From: Bacteroidaceae bacterium
GTDB lineage: Bacteria; Bacteroidota; Bacteroidia; Bacteroidales; Bacteroidaceae
Length of the DNA stretch: 53,614 nt
Assembly (NCBI GenBank): GCA_024401055.1
Contig: JAKSLT010000005.1
Span: forward strand, 1-53,614
Direction: 5' to 3'
Shown here: positions 25,474-34,752 of the stretch, piece after piece
Numbering within the stretch: the stretch's first letter is position 1
Layout: each line of letters starts with the position of its first letter
Notes under the pieces: model-generated
Database searches by the model: none
The model's input: only the letters and a program-made list of their open reading frames with translations
Told to the model about the DNA's origin: nothing
Position numbers and translations under genes: made by a program

Positions 25474-26898
25474 ATGAAAAAACTCTTTTTCCTTTTCAGC
25501 CTCCTCATGGGAGGCGTGGCCGCACAGGCCCAGCAGACCGATCCCGTGCTGATGACCGTGAACGGCAAAGACGTGACGCGCGGCGAGTTTGAGTACGCCT
25601 ACAACAAGAATCAGGGCGACGACGGCGCCGTGGAGGACGTGCCCCTCGACAAGTATGTGGACATGTTCATCAACTACAAGCTCAAGGTGGCCGAAGCCGA
25701 GCGCCAGAATCTCGACACGCTGACAAGCTACAACGAGGAGTTCCGCACCTATCGCGACATGCAGCTTACGCCCGCCCTGGTGGACGAAGTGTATATCGAT
25801 TCAGTGGCCCGCAGCGTGTATCAGCGCACCGTGGATATGCTCGACGGCCGCGAACTGCTGCACCCCGCCCACATCTTGATGCTGGTGCGCCAGAACGACC
25901 CCGAAAACGTGCGCACGGCAGCCCGCCAGCGCATCGACTCCATCTATAACGCCCTGCAAGCCGGCGCCGACTTCGCCACGCTGGCCTCCAACCTCTCGCA
26001 GGATCCCGGCAGTGCCCGTCAGGGCGGCGCCCTCCCCTGGATAGGCCCCGGAAACACCATTCCCGAGTTTGAGACGGCAGCCTACAAACTGCAGGCCGGC
26101 GAAATGTCGCCCGTAGTGGAGACCGCCGTGGGCTTCCATATCATCAAGATGCTGGAGCGTAAGCCCCTGGAGCCCTACGACAGCCTCTGCACGCAGATTG
26201 TGGAGAGCCTGAAGCGCCAGAACATCGAGGAGGCCTCCGCACAGGCCAAAATCGAGAAACTCATCGCCGAGACGGGCAAGACGCGCGAAGACATCATGCT
26301 GGAAGCCCAGGCCCAGTTGGAGAAGGACGACCCCTCGCTCCACTGGCTCGTGCAGGAATACCACGACGGCCTGCTGCTCTATGAAGTATGCAAGCGCGAC
26401 GTGTGGGACCCCGCCGACGCCGACACCGAAGGTCACGCCGCATGGTTCAAGAGCCACAAGAAGCAGTACGCATGGGAGAAACCCCACTTCAAGGGCTTCA
26501 TCTATCACACCGCCACCAACGACAAGAAGCTCCGCAAGCAGGTGGAGAAACTCCTGAAGGAGTATGGCGACGGCGACTGGCGCGCCGAGCTGAAGAAGAC
26601 GGTGAACAAGGACAGCGTAGTGGTGAGCGTGCACGGCCCCTTCGTCGCCGCGCAGGGCGAGAATGCCTACGTGGACGAAGCAGCCTTCGGCCAGCCCCAG
26701 ACACGTCCCATGAAGAAATACCCCTTCATCGGAAAGGTGGGCAAGATTCAGAAGCAGCCCAAAGTATATACCGACGTGAAGCAGCAGGTCGTTGAGGACT
26801 ACAAACGCGACTGCGAGGACCGCTGGGTAGAGCAGCTGCGCCAGCGCTTCACGTTCAAGGTGAACGAAGAGGTGCTCAAGACCGTCAACAATCATTAA
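25474..26898 (+). CDS. Periplasmic parvulin-type peptidyl-prolyl isomerase (PpiC/SurA family)
   Basis: This is a 474-residue exported isomerase and chaperone with a signal peptide (MKKLFFLFSLLMGGVAAQAQ). The N-terminal helical chaperone region (VNGKDVTRGEFEYAYNKN) is followed by one parvulin domain at about 127-232, with HPAHILMLV, FATLASNLSQDPGSARQGGALPWI and ETAVGFHIIKMLERK. The C-terminal half is a long helical extension without a second clear parvulin domain. Its likely role is folding of outer-membrane and secreted proteins. It precedes the SurA-like, OstA-like and mutL genes, a neighbourhood conserved in Bacteroidales. Confidence 0.9.
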   Translation: MKKLFFLFSLLMGGVAAQAQQTDPVLMTVNGKDVTRGEFEYAYNKNQGDDGAVEDVPLDKYVDMFINYKLKVAEAERQNLDTLTSYNEEFRTYRDMQLTPALVDEVYIDSVARSVYQRTVDMLDGRELLHPAHILMLVRQNDPENVRTAARQRIDSIYNALQAGADFATLASNLSQDPGSARQGGALPWIGPGNTIPEFETAAYKLQAGEMSPVVETAVGFHIIKMLERKPLEPYDSLCTQIVESLKRQNIEEASAQAKIEKLIAETGKTREDIMLEAQAQLEKDDPSLHWLVQEYHDGLLLYEVCKRDVWDPADADTEGHAAWFKSHKKQYAWEKPHFKGFIYHTATNDKKLRKQVEKLLKEYGDGDWRAELKKTVNKDSVVVSVHGPFVAAQGENAYVDEAAFGQPQTRPMKKYPFIGKVGKIQKQPKVYTDVKQQVVEDYKRDCEDRWVEQLRQRFTFKVNEEVLKTVNNH

Positions 26899-26938
26899 CT
26901 CCCCGGCGATTTATCGCCCATAAAAAGGAATTTACCCC

Positions 26939-28294
26939 ATGAAGCGGTACCTTTTATACCTCACCCTTCCGCTGCTCTCCCTCCTCACCGGCCACGCACA
27001 AAGCAACGTGGTGGACCAGGTGGTGTGGGTGGTGGGCGCCGAGCCCATCCTCCTCTCCGACGTGGAGGACGCCCGCATCGAGATGGAGGCCCGCGGCCAG
27101 TACACCGACGACCCCTATTGCAGCATCCCCGAGCAAATCGCCATACAGAAGCTCTACATCCACCAGGCCGAGCTCGACTCCGTTGACGTCAGCGAGAGCG
27201 CCTGCATACAGTGGGCCAACGAGCAGGTGAACGGCGCCGTACAGCAGCTGGGCAGCAAGGAGAACGTGGAACTCATGTACCACCGCTCCATCAGCCAGCT
27301 GCGCGAGATGTTCAAGGAGTTCGCCCGCATCGAGCAGAAGGTGCAGGGCGTGCGCCAGAACCTTACGAAGGACATCAAGGTGACGCCGGCCGAGGTGCGC
27401 GAGTACTACAGGCACATGAACCCCGACAGCATCCCCATGATTCCCGCCCAGGTGGAGGTGCAAATCATCACGTCGCAGCCCAAGGTGGCCCGCGCCGAAG
27501 TGGAGCGCGTGGAAGGCAAACTGAAGGACATCGCCCGCCGCATCAATGCCGGCGAGACGACCTTCGCCACCCAGGCGCGTCTCTGGTCGCAGGACCCCGG
27601 CAGCGCAATGAACGGCGGCGAATGCGGATTCATGAAGCGCAACCAGTTTGTGGAGGAATTCAGCAACGTAGCCTTCGCCCTGACCGACCCGAAGAAGGTC
27701 TCAAAAATCGTAAAGACGGAATACGGCTACCACATCATCCAGCTGATTGAGAAAAAGGGCGACATGGCCAACGTGCGCCACATCCTCATCAAGCCGGAGG
27801 TGAGCGACAGCGCTTTCGCCGCCTGCTCCGCACGCCTCGACTCCATCGCCGACGACATACGCGCCGGCAAGTTCTCCTTCGAGGAGGCTGCCCTGCGCCT
27901 CTCCGACGACAAGGACACACGCGCCAACCAGGGCCTCATGTATATGAAGGACGAGTACGGCCACCCCGCCAGTTCGCGCTTCGAGATGAAGAACCTGCCG
28001 CAGGACATTGCCCTGGCCGTTGACACGATGAAGGTCGGCGACATCTCGCGCGCCTTCCGCTACACCAACGAAAAGGGCCAGGAGCTCGTCGCCGTGGTGC
28101 GCCTGAAAAACAGGCTGGAGGCCCACCGCGCCACACCCGTGGAAGACTTCCAGGTGCTCAACGACATCGTATATAGCGAGAGAGCGCAGGAAAAAGTCAA
28201 CAAATGGATTGACGAGAAGATAAAGAACACCTACGTCAGGGTGAGCCCCGACTGGCGCGGCTGCAAGTTCCAGCACGAGGGCTGGATACGGTAG
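26939..28294 (+). CDS. surA: SurA-like periplasmic chaperone / peptidyl-prolyl isomerase
   Basis: This 451-residue protein has a signal peptide (MKRYLLYLTLPLLSLLTGHAQS), a SurA N-terminal domain (VVDQVVWVVGAEPILLSDVEDARIE) and two parvulin domains at about 170-275 and 278-380. The markers are ATQARLWSQDPGSAMNGGECGFM, EYGYHIIQLIEKKGDMANVRHIL and FEEAALRLSDDKDTRANQG. SurA escorts outer-membrane proteins through the periplasm. It sits 40 nt behind the PpiC gene. The symbol is by domain architecture. Confidence 0.88.
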   Translation: MKRYLLYLTLPLLSLLTGHAQSNVVDQVVWVVGAEPILLSDVEDARIEMEARGQYTDDPYCSIPEQIAIQKLYIHQAELDSVDVSESACIQWANEQVNGAVQQLGSKENVELMYHRSISQLREMFKEFARIEQKVQGVRQNLTKDIKVTPAEVREYYRHMNPDSIPMIPAQVEVQIITSQPKVARAEVERVEGKLKDIARRINAGETTFATQARLWSQDPGSAMNGGECGFMKRNQFVEEFSNVAFALTDPKKVSKIVKTEYGYHIIQLIEKKGDMANVRHILIKPEVSDSAFAACSARLDSIADDIRAGKFSFEEAALRLSDDKDTRANQGLMYMKDEYGHPASSRFEMKNLPQDIALAVDTMKVGDISRAFRYTNEKGQELVAVVRLKNRLEAHRATPVEDFQVLNDIVYSERAQEKVNKWIDEKIKNTYVRVSPDWRGCKFQHEGWIR

Positions 28295-28390
28295 CGCCGC
28301 CGCCCGACGCGGCCCGGCATCCTTCCGACACCGCCCCTACCCCTTCCCGACGCCACGCGCGCCACATACGAAACGCCACGACCCGAAGCA

Positions 28391-30097
28391 GTGAAAACCG
28401 CACGGACTACACATTATATATATATAATAGCAGGGATGATTGCCGCCGCCGTCATCCTTGCTACGGCTAATGCCGCCCCCATGCGCCTCAAAAGCAGCGC
28501 GCCCCCACGCAAGGCCACCGACGAGAAAGTGCACCTCCTCAACGCCAACGTGATGCGCTACGACGAGTTCGAAAATCCCGGGGCGCAAATTCTCGTGGGC
28601 AATGTTGTCATAACCCACACCGGCATGAAGCTGACGTGCGACAGCGCAGTGGTGTATGAAATGAGCAACTCGTTCATGGCCGTGGGACATGTCCACATGA
28701 CGCAGGGCGACACGCTCTCCCTCACCGCCGACTCGCTGTACTACAACGGCGAGGCACAAATCGCGGAGGCACGCTGGAACGTCTTGATGACCCACCGCAA
28801 GACGAAGCTCTATACCGACAACCTCAACTACGACCGTATCGAGAAGAAAGGCTACTTCTTCGAGGGCGGACGCATGGTTGACGGCGACGACGACCTCACC
28901 GCCGACTGGGGAGAGTACCACACCGACACGCGGCAGGCCACCTTCAACGAGAACGTGAACCTCACAAACCCCGAGTTCACTCTCGTGTCCGACACGCTGG
29001 ACTATGACACGCAGACGAAGTGGAGCCATCTGCGCGGACCCTCCAACGTCTATAACGGCGGCTCACGCATCTACACCGAAAACGCCTACTACAACACCAA
29101 CAGCAAGCAGGCCCGCATCTTCGACCGCCCACAGCTCTTCAACAAGGACAGCCAGCTCCTCGGCGACAGCCTCCACTACGACAAAATCTCCGGGCTGGCC
29201 GAAGCCTTCGGCAACGTCTTCTACCGCGACACCGTCAACCGCAACATTCTCCTCGGCGACTACGGCTTCTACAACGAGCTCACCGGCGAGGCGATGGCTA
29301 CCGGCCACGCCCTGGCGAAGGACTACTCGCAGTCCCGCACCGACACGCTCTTTGTCCACGCCGACACCGTGCGCGTCTTCACTTACAACATGGACACCGA
29401 CTCCATGTACCGCAAACTCAACGGCTACTACCACGTCCGCGCCTATCGCTCCGACATGCAGGCCGTTTCCGACTCCCTCTCCGGCCATTCCGCCGACCGC
29501 ACGCTGACGCTCTACAAAGACCCCATCGTCTGGAACTACGACCGCCAGATTCTCGGCGAAGTCATCACCGCCTGGCTCAACGACTCCACGGTGGACTCCG
29601 TCTATGTGGACCACCAGGCCCTCCTCGTGGAGCGTCTCGACAGCACGCTCTTCAACCAGGTGGCCGGACGCCAGATGCGCGCCTACTATGAGGGCAAGCG
29701 CATGACGGAGAACGTCGTCGAGGGCAACGGCACCGTCATCTACTATCCTTACGAGAAGGACAGCACCATCCTCTATCAGATATACATGGAGTCCGCCCGC
29801 CTCCGCGTCATCTACGACGGGGAGGGCCAGCTCGACAGCATCAAGGGCCCGGCCGCCGACGGCCTGCTCTATCCCCTCGGCCTCGCTCCGAAGGAACACT
29901 CCTTCCTTCCCTCCTTCGCCTGGTTCGACTACATACGCCCCACCGACAAGTACGACCTCTTCGAGTGGCGCCCCAAGAAGACGGGCTCCGAACTCAAGTT
30001 CCAGCCACGCCGCTCAGCGCCCCTCCAGCACCTCCCGCCCGCCATCGTCCCCGAAGCCGTAAACCCTGAAGACAATTCCGACGAACGCCATGAATGA
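28391..30097 (+). CDS. OstA/LptA-like lipopolysaccharide transport protein
   Basis: This 568-residue exported protein contains repeated OstA-like (LptA/LptD N-terminal) beta-jellyroll strands, for example GAQILVGNVVITHTGMKLTCDSAVVYE, AVGHVHMTQGDTLSLTADSLYYN and FNENVNLTNPEFTLVSDTLDYDT. Such proteins bridge LPS across the periplasm. The frame opens with GTG at 28391, giving a hydrophobic signal-like segment (YIYIIAGMIAAAVILATANAA); an ATG at 28436 is the alternative. Its end overlaps the start of mutL by 8 nt. It follows surA, consistent with outer-membrane assembly. Confidence 0.85.
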   Translation: MKTARTTHYIYIIAGMIAAAVILATANAAPMRLKSSAPPRKATDEKVHLLNANVMRYDEFENPGAQILVGNVVITHTGMKLTCDSAVVYEMSNSFMAVGHVHMTQGDTLSLTADSLYYNGEAQIAEARWNVLMTHRKTKLYTDNLNYDRIEKKGYFFEGGRMVDGDDDLTADWGEYHTDTRQATFNENVNLTNPEFTLVSDTLDYDTQTKWSHLRGPSNVYNGGSRIYTENAYYNTNSKQARIFDRPQLFNKDSQLLGDSLHYDKISGLAEAFGNVFYRDTVNRNILLGDYGFYNELTGEAMATGHALAKDYSQSRTDTLFVHADTVRVFTYNMDTDSMYRKLNGYYHVRAYRSDMQAVSDSLSGHSADRTLTLYKDPIVWNYDRQILGEVITAWLNDSTVDSVYVDHQALLVERLDSTLFNQVAGRQMRAYYEGKRMTENVVEGNGTVIYYPYEKDSTILYQIYMESARLRVIYDGEGQLDSIKGPAADGLLYPLGLAPKEHSFLPSFAWFDYIRPTDKYDLFEWRPKKTGSELKFQPRRSAPLQHLPPAIVPEAVNPEDNSDERHE

Positions 30098-31928
30098 CAT
30101 CATACATCTCCTCCCCGACTCCGTGGCCAACCAGATAGCCGCAGGCGAGGTCATACAGCGTCCCGCCTCCGTCATCAAGGAACTCGTCGAAAATTCCATA
30201 GATGCCGGCGCCACCCACGTGCAGATTCTCATCACCGATGCCGGACGCACCTGCATCCAGGTCATAGACAACGGCAAGGGAATGAGCGAGACCGACGCCC
30301 GCCTCGCCTTCGAGCGCCACGCCACCAGCAAGATACAGAAGGCCGACGACCTCTTCTCCCTCCGCACCATGGGGTTCCGCGGCGAGGCCCTCGCCAGCAT
30401 CGCCGCCGTCACCGAGGTGGAGCTCCGCACCCGCCGCGAGGAAGACGACCTCGGCGTGTGCCTCCGCATCGAGGGCTCGCGCATCACCAGCCAGGAGCCC
30501 GTGTCGTGCCCCGTAGGTGCCAACTTCGCCGTGCGCAACATCTTCTTCAACATTCCCGCGCGCCGCAAGTTCCTCAAGAGCAACCACACCGAACTGGCCA
30601 ACATCCTCGCCGAGTTCGAGCGCATCGCCCTCGCCCACCCCGACGTGGCCTTCACCCTCAGCAGCAACGACCAGGTGCTCCACCAGCTACCCGCAGGATC
30701 CTTCCGCCAGCGCCTCATAGGGCTCTTCGGAAAACGCCTCGACAGTCAGCTTCTGCCCGTTGACACCGACACCGAACTCGTGCGCATCAAGGGCTTCGTC
30801 GGCACACCCGAGAGCGCGAAGAAAAAGAACGCCCAGCAGTTCTTCATCACCAACTCGCGCTTCATGCGCCACCCCTACTTCGCCAAGGCCATACAGACAG
30901 CCTACGAACGCCTCATACCCGAAGGATACGCCGTACCCTTCTTCATCACCCTCGACCTCGACCCCGCACAGATAGACGTCAACGTACACCCCACGAAGAC
31001 TGAGATAAAATTCACCGACGAGCAAGAAATCTGGCAGATACTCCTCGTCGCCGTGCGCGAAGCCCTCGGCAAGCACAACGCCATCCCTTCCCTCGACTTC
31101 ACGGCCACACGCCAGCCCGACATCCCCTCTTTCGCTCCCGCCTCCGCCCCACAGCCCCCCAGCCTGCACCTCAAGGACGGCTACAACCCCTTCCACAGCG
31201 CCGCCCCGGCCGCCAGACCCGCCGCGCAGAGCCAGTGGAAACCCCTCCTCGACGACATCCTCGCGCCCGCGCCCGCCACGCCCGACGCACCCACCCTCTT
31301 CGACGAACTCCCCCAGAGCACCGCGCAGACATGGACGCGCACCTCGGAAGACTACCTCCAGTATCAGGGACAATACATCATCACGCCCGCCACCCAGGGA
31401 CTCCTCCTCATAGACCAGCACCGCGCCTCCGAGCGCATACTCTACGACAAGTACCGCCGCCTCATGCGCGAGGGCCACTCCGCCACCCAGGGACTCCTCT
31501 TCCCCCAAATCCTCCAAGTGTCCGCCGCGCAGGCCGCCACCCTCGACCGCATCGCCGACGACCTCACCCGCCTCGGCTTCAACGTCTCCAACCTCGGCGG
31601 CGGCAGCTACTCCATCCTCGGCATACCCACCGGCACCGAAGGCCTCGACCCCGTCATCCTCCTCCAAGGCATCATCGACGACGCACACGCCGCCACCCTC
31701 GCCGACGACACCACGCCCTCCGACACCGCCACCGACGCCATACACCACCTCCTCGCCACCGCCCTCGCACGCAAGGCCGCCATGCCGCAGGGAGAATTAC
31801 TCACACGCGAAGAAATGGCCCGCCTCACCGACGAACTCCTCGACACCTCCCTCCCCGGATACACCGCCGACGGCCGCCGCATCATCATCACCCTCACCGC
31901 CGCCCAGCTCGCGCGGTTCTTCACATAG
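30090..31928 (+). CDS. mutL: DNA mismatch repair protein MutL
   Basis: MutL links MutS mismatch recognition to strand processing. The 612 residues show the GHKL ATPase motifs ELVENSIDAGA (31-41), DNGKGM, TMGFRGEALASI and PTKTEIKF. A Pro/Ala-rich linker spans about 345-420, and the C-terminal dimerisation domain follows. The segment LLIDQHRASERILYDKY corresponds to the endonuclease motif DQHAxxExxxxE but has Arg for Ala and Asp for the last Glu, and the later Cys-Pro-His/GRP-type motif is not evident, so nuclease activity is doubtful. Translation is probably coupled to the ostA-like gene through the ATGA-type overlap. Confidence 0.96.
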   Translation: MNDIIHLLPDSVANQIAAGEVIQRPASVIKELVENSIDAGATHVQILITDAGRTCIQVIDNGKGMSETDARLAFERHATSKIQKADDLFSLRTMGFRGEALASIAAVTEVELRTRREEDDLGVCLRIEGSRITSQEPVSCPVGANFAVRNIFFNIPARRKFLKSNHTELANILAEFERIALAHPDVAFTLSSNDQVLHQLPAGSFRQRLIGLFGKRLDSQLLPVDTDTELVRIKGFVGTPESAKKKNAQQFFITNSRFMRHPYFAKAIQTAYERLIPEGYAVPFFITLDLDPAQIDVNVHPTKTEIKFTDEQEIWQILLVAVREALGKHNAIPSLDFTATRQPDIPSFAPASAPQPPSLHLKDGYNPFHSAAPAARPAAQSQWKPLLDDILAPAPATPDAPTLFDELPQSTAQTWTRTSEDYLQYQGQYIITPATQGLLLIDQHRASERILYDKYRRLMREGHSATQGLLFPQILQVSAAQAATLDRIADDLTRLGFNVSNLGGGSYSILGIPTGTEGLDPVILLQGIIDDAHAATLADDTTPSDTATDAIHHLLATALARKAAMPQGELLTREEMARLTDELLDTSLPGYTADGRRIIITLTAAQLARFFT

Positions 31929-31978
31929 CCCCTAGTCCCCTTTTAAGAAAAAAACACAAAAAAAACGCCCCGCGGCCC

Positions 31979-32009
31979 TTGGCCAATAAATAAAAAATTC
32001 GTATCTTTG
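31979..32009 (+). promoter_or_regulatory. Perfect promoter with no long gene downstream
   Basis: TTGG (31979-31982), a 19-nt spacer and TATCTTTG (32002-32009). It starts transcription into the C-rich repeat region that ends at the hairpin at 32340. Confidence 0.85.
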
Positions 32010-32014
32010 CAGTC

Positions 32015-32367
32015 ACAAGGCCCGCCCCCGCCCTATCCCCCTTCCCCCTTCCAGCCCCAGGACTTCCGCCATACCCTCCCCCGCCATCCGCCACCCCTCC
32101 CCCATTGTCACACCGCCCGTCTTCAATGCAGCACCGCCCGTCCCCCATGCCTCAACGCCCGTCCTCAAAATCACAACGCCCGTCCTCAAAATCACAGCCC
32201 GCCATCCCTTTGCCGTAGCGTCCTTCCGCAGCTTCACAACAACCTTCCGCAGCTTCATAGGCACCTATTCCATATTTTCAGCGCCGGCCCATCCCGCGCC
32301 ACACCCCCATAGGGCACACCCTGCCCACTTTTGACGAACACCTCCCCCCGCGGAGGTTATTTTTTTG
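32015..32367 (+). ncRNA. Putative small RNA built of 21-nt units
   Basis: A ~350-nt stretch lies between a canonical promoter and a factor-independent terminator and contains no conserved gene. It is strikingly G-poor and C-rich. From about 32110 to 32258 it is a tandem of seven 21-nt units (CAACGCCCGTCCTCAAAATCA appears twice exactly; others are variants ending CCGCAGCTTCA). A 30-codon frame (32126-32218, MQHRPSPMPQRPSSKSQ...) reads two units as QRPSSKS heptads. The product could be a regulatory RNA or a very short basic peptide; neither is proven. Confidence 0.5.
32340..32366 (+). terminator. Terminator of the putative small RNA
   Basis: ACCTCC-CCCCGC-GGAGGT followed by TATTTTTTTG. It is similar in sequence to the PCMD-gene terminator at 23230. 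Confidence 0.85.
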
Positions 32368-32379
32368 CCCAATCCCCAT

Positions 32380-32770
32380 TTATTAGTCCCCTTTCCGTAA
32401 AAACTTCTTCCCATTTAATTCCAACTAGTCCCCTTTTAATTCAAACTAGTCCCCTTTTAATTCGAACTTCTTCCCATTTAATTCAAAATAGTTCCCTTTT
32501 AATTCAAAATAGTCCTCTTTTACTTCACCCTCCGCCTCCTTTAATTCCGACTTTTCCCCACTTGGCGCGAACTGCTTCCCTTTCGGCATTTCCTACTTCC
32601 CTTTCAGTTCAAACTTCTTCCCCCTTAATCCGAACTGCTTCCCTTTCAGCATTTCCTACTTCCCTTTCAGTTCACCCCGAAACCGAACAAGTGAAAATTA
32701 AAAGGGAGAAAGGAAAAATTAAAAGGGAACTAGTGAAAACCGAAAGCGGACACCGCCAAATTAAATCGGC
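32380..32770. repeat. 21-bp-period convergent repeat array, locus 2
   Basis: About 14 units of 21 bp in one orientation (AGTCCCCTTTTAATTCAAACT, TCTTCCCATTTAATTCAAAAT, ACTTCCCTTTCAGTTCAAACT) are followed, after GAAACCGAACAAG, by inverted units (AATTAAAAGGGAACTAGTG). It starts just after the small-RNA terminator. A 212-codon frame reads through but is only repeat translation. Positions 32771-32995 hold no recognisable gene. Confidence 0.88.
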
Positions 32771-33000
32771 TAAAGACGCACCTCAGACCCCGTCCGCCCC
32801 ACCCTCCCGCCGGCAATCCGCCACTCACCCGCCCCCGCCGCCGACACCTCGTCCACCGTTTTCCTCTAAAACTCCCCACAAATGCACTTCAAACACGAGA
32901 AAAACAAGTAAAACTGACACAATCAACCCAAAATTAAACTTTTTTTGCACTTTTGATGCATTTTTTTAGAAAAAAACTTCCTCATTTCAAATAAAAAGGG

Positions 33001-33008
33001 TAATTTTG
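33001..33008 (+). promoter_or_regulatory. ompA promoter -7 box
   Basis: TAATTTTG, an exact TAnnTTTG match. It is followed by a ~85-nt A/C-rich untranslated leader before the ATG at 33099. No good -33 box is seen at 19 nt. Confidence 0.65.
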
Positions 33009-33098
33009 CCCCCGAATTAGGGCTAATGTACCCTTAACACTACGCGAACACACACTTATTAAACATTTAACAAACCCCTTAATTAACTAACAAACTCT

Positions 33099-34292
33099 AT
33101 GAAAAAGTTTATGATGCTTCTTGCTGTTGTAGCCATGTCTATGACCGCAATGGCACAGGGTGACTTCGTTCCCAGGAACAAGTACCATGTCGTAACAAAC
33201 AATTTCTGGGCTAACTGGTACATCCAGGCCGGCTTCAACGCCAACGCCATCTACACCAGCCAGGAAGTTGACCACCTCAGTGGCAATCCTTTCTGCGCCA
33301 AGCGCGGTGACATCGGTTTCGACGTAGCCGTAGGTAAGTGGTTCACCCCCGGCATCGGTCTCCGCACCAAGGTCAACGGTCTCTGGGCCAAGAACCTCTA
33401 TCAGGTAGGCGACCACCATGCCGACAAGTTCCTCAACGTTCAGGAAGACGTAATGTTCAACCTCACCAACCTCTTCGGCGGTTACAAGGAAAAGCGCGTG
33501 TGGAACATCAGCATCTATCCCGGTATCGGTTACATCCACAACTTTGACCAGGATCCCCGCTCCGGCGACGTAAGCTACAACCTCGGTGTCATCAACACCT
33601 TCCGTCTGGCCAAGCACTGGAACATCTTCCTTGATGTATGGGGCACCTTCGCAGAAGGTTCCGTATTCGCCAACGGCGAAGACGTCAGCCCTTACAACTG
33701 GGAAAGACACGGCGGCACCGCCAAGGCTCACCTCCGCTACTGGGACAAGTTCGTCAACGCTACCATCGGTGTCACCTACAACCTCGGTAAGTGCACTTGG
33801 GAATGCGCTCCCGACGTAGACGCCCTCATGGCCATGAACCAGGAGCAGATCGACGCCCTCAACGCCGCCCTCAAGGACCAGCAGGACGAGAACGCCCGTC
33901 TGCGCGACCTCCTCGCAAACCAGAAGCCCGTTCAGCAGCCCGAGCCCATCATCCAGACTGTCAAGGAACTCGCCAGCACCAGCGCCAGCGTATTCTTCAA
34001 CATCAACAAGAGCGAAATCGCCAGCCGCAAGGACCTCGTCAACGTACAGGAAATCGCCAAGTACGCTGCTGACAACAACAGCAAGCTCGTCGTTACCGGC
34101 TACGCTGACAGCAAGACCGGCTCTGCCGAATACAACCAGAAGCTCTCCGAGGCTCGTGCCAACACTGTTGCCGACGAACTCGTCAAGATGGGTGTAAACC
34201 GCAGCAATATCGAAGTTGTTGCCGCAGGTGGCGTGGACAGCCTCAGCCCCTACAGCTACAACCGCCGTGCTACCGTGAAGATTGCCGAATAA
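33099..34292 (+). CDS. OmpA-family outer-membrane protein
   Basis: This is a 397-residue outer-membrane protein with a signal peptide (MKKFMMLLAVVAMSMTAMAQ) and an eight-strand-like beta-barrel (about 21-230). A short coiled linker (MNQEQIDALNAALKDQQDENARLRDLLANQK) follows, and then a C-terminal OmpA domain that binds peptidoglycan, with VFFNINKSEIASR, VVTGYADSKTGSAEYNQKLSEARANTVADELVKMG and YSYNRRATVKI. It anchors the outer membrane to the wall. The codon pattern differs from neighbours (more GGT, GCT, GTA), as expected for a very abundant protein. It is monocistronic, with a strong promoter and terminator. Confidence 0.93.
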   Translation: MKKFMMLLAVVAMSMTAMAQGDFVPRNKYHVVTNNFWANWYIQAGFNANAIYTSQEVDHLSGNPFCAKRGDIGFDVAVGKWFTPGIGLRTKVNGLWAKNLYQVGDHHADKFLNVQEDVMFNLTNLFGGYKEKRVWNISIYPGIGYIHNFDQDPRSGDVSYNLGVINTFRLAKHWNIFLDVWGTFAEGSVFANGEDVSPYNWERHGGTAKAHLRYWDKFVNATIGVTYNLGKCTWECAPDVDALMAMNQEQIDALNAALKDQQDENARLRDLLANQKPVQQPEPIIQTVKELASTSASVFFNINKSEIASRKDLVNVQEIAKYAADNNSKLVVTGYADSKTGSAEYNQKLSEARANTVADELVKMGVNRSNIEVVAAGGVDSLSPYSYNRRATVKIAE

Positions 34293-34323
34293 GCAACCGC
34301 GTAACACTCACACCAACATACCG

Positions 34324-34360
34324 AGAGGTAAGCGTCAATCCGGCGCTTACCTCTTTTTTT
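34324..34360 (+). terminator. Terminator of ompA
   Basis: AGAGGTAAGCG (34324-34334) pairs perfectly with CGCTTACCTCT (34344-34354), followed by an uninterrupted T run. Confidence 0.95.
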
Positions 34361-34397
34361 TAGGAGTCAATATACAATTTGGCACAACATATTTTAA

Positions 34398-34585
34398 TTT
34401 ATCAAGAATTACAGAATTAAGGAATTTTTATCGTGCTCTGAAAATGAATTTTTAGGAATTCAGCAGTGCCCGGGCACTGCTGAATTGTTGTCCGCAGGAA
34501 TTCTGCTGCATCAAGCAGCAAATTCAAAGAAATTCTTTATAAAAGGCTAACGAAGAAATTCTTTAATTCTGTAATTCTTGATAAA
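34398..34585. mobile_element. MITE-like element with 32-bp terminal inverted repeats
   Basis: TTTATCAAGAATTACAGAAT... (34398-34429) is repeated inverted at 34554-34585 with about two mismatches in 32. The ~188-bp interior has no gene. It holds a perfect 30-bp palindrome (34457-34486, centred on CCCGGG) and a TGCTGC-ATCAA-GCAGCA hairpin (34504-34520). The layout fits a miniature inverted-repeat transposable element or a structured RNA. A target duplication is not clear. Confidence 0.6.
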
Positions 34586-34752
34586 AATAAAAGACAGATT
34601 GGCTCATGCCAAAAAGTATATCATTGCCTTCTTTTATTAAAACGGGGCCTGCCAGTTCGCCCGTGCCGGTTACGCGCCTCTCCCACCACACAATATATAT
34701 AATAATACGCGCGCGCGGAGAACAAAACCCCGTTTCCAACCCGTTTCACCCG

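Noticed and set aside
32007-32312. 101-codon frame over the putative small RNA
   Set aside because: Its initiating TTG overlaps the promoter -7 box, so it could not be on the transcript.
32331-32969. 212-codon frame of Thr/Ser/Pro/Leu repeats
   Set aside because: It is only the translation of the 21-bp array; its start precedes the small-RNA terminator and unit drift shows no coding constraint.
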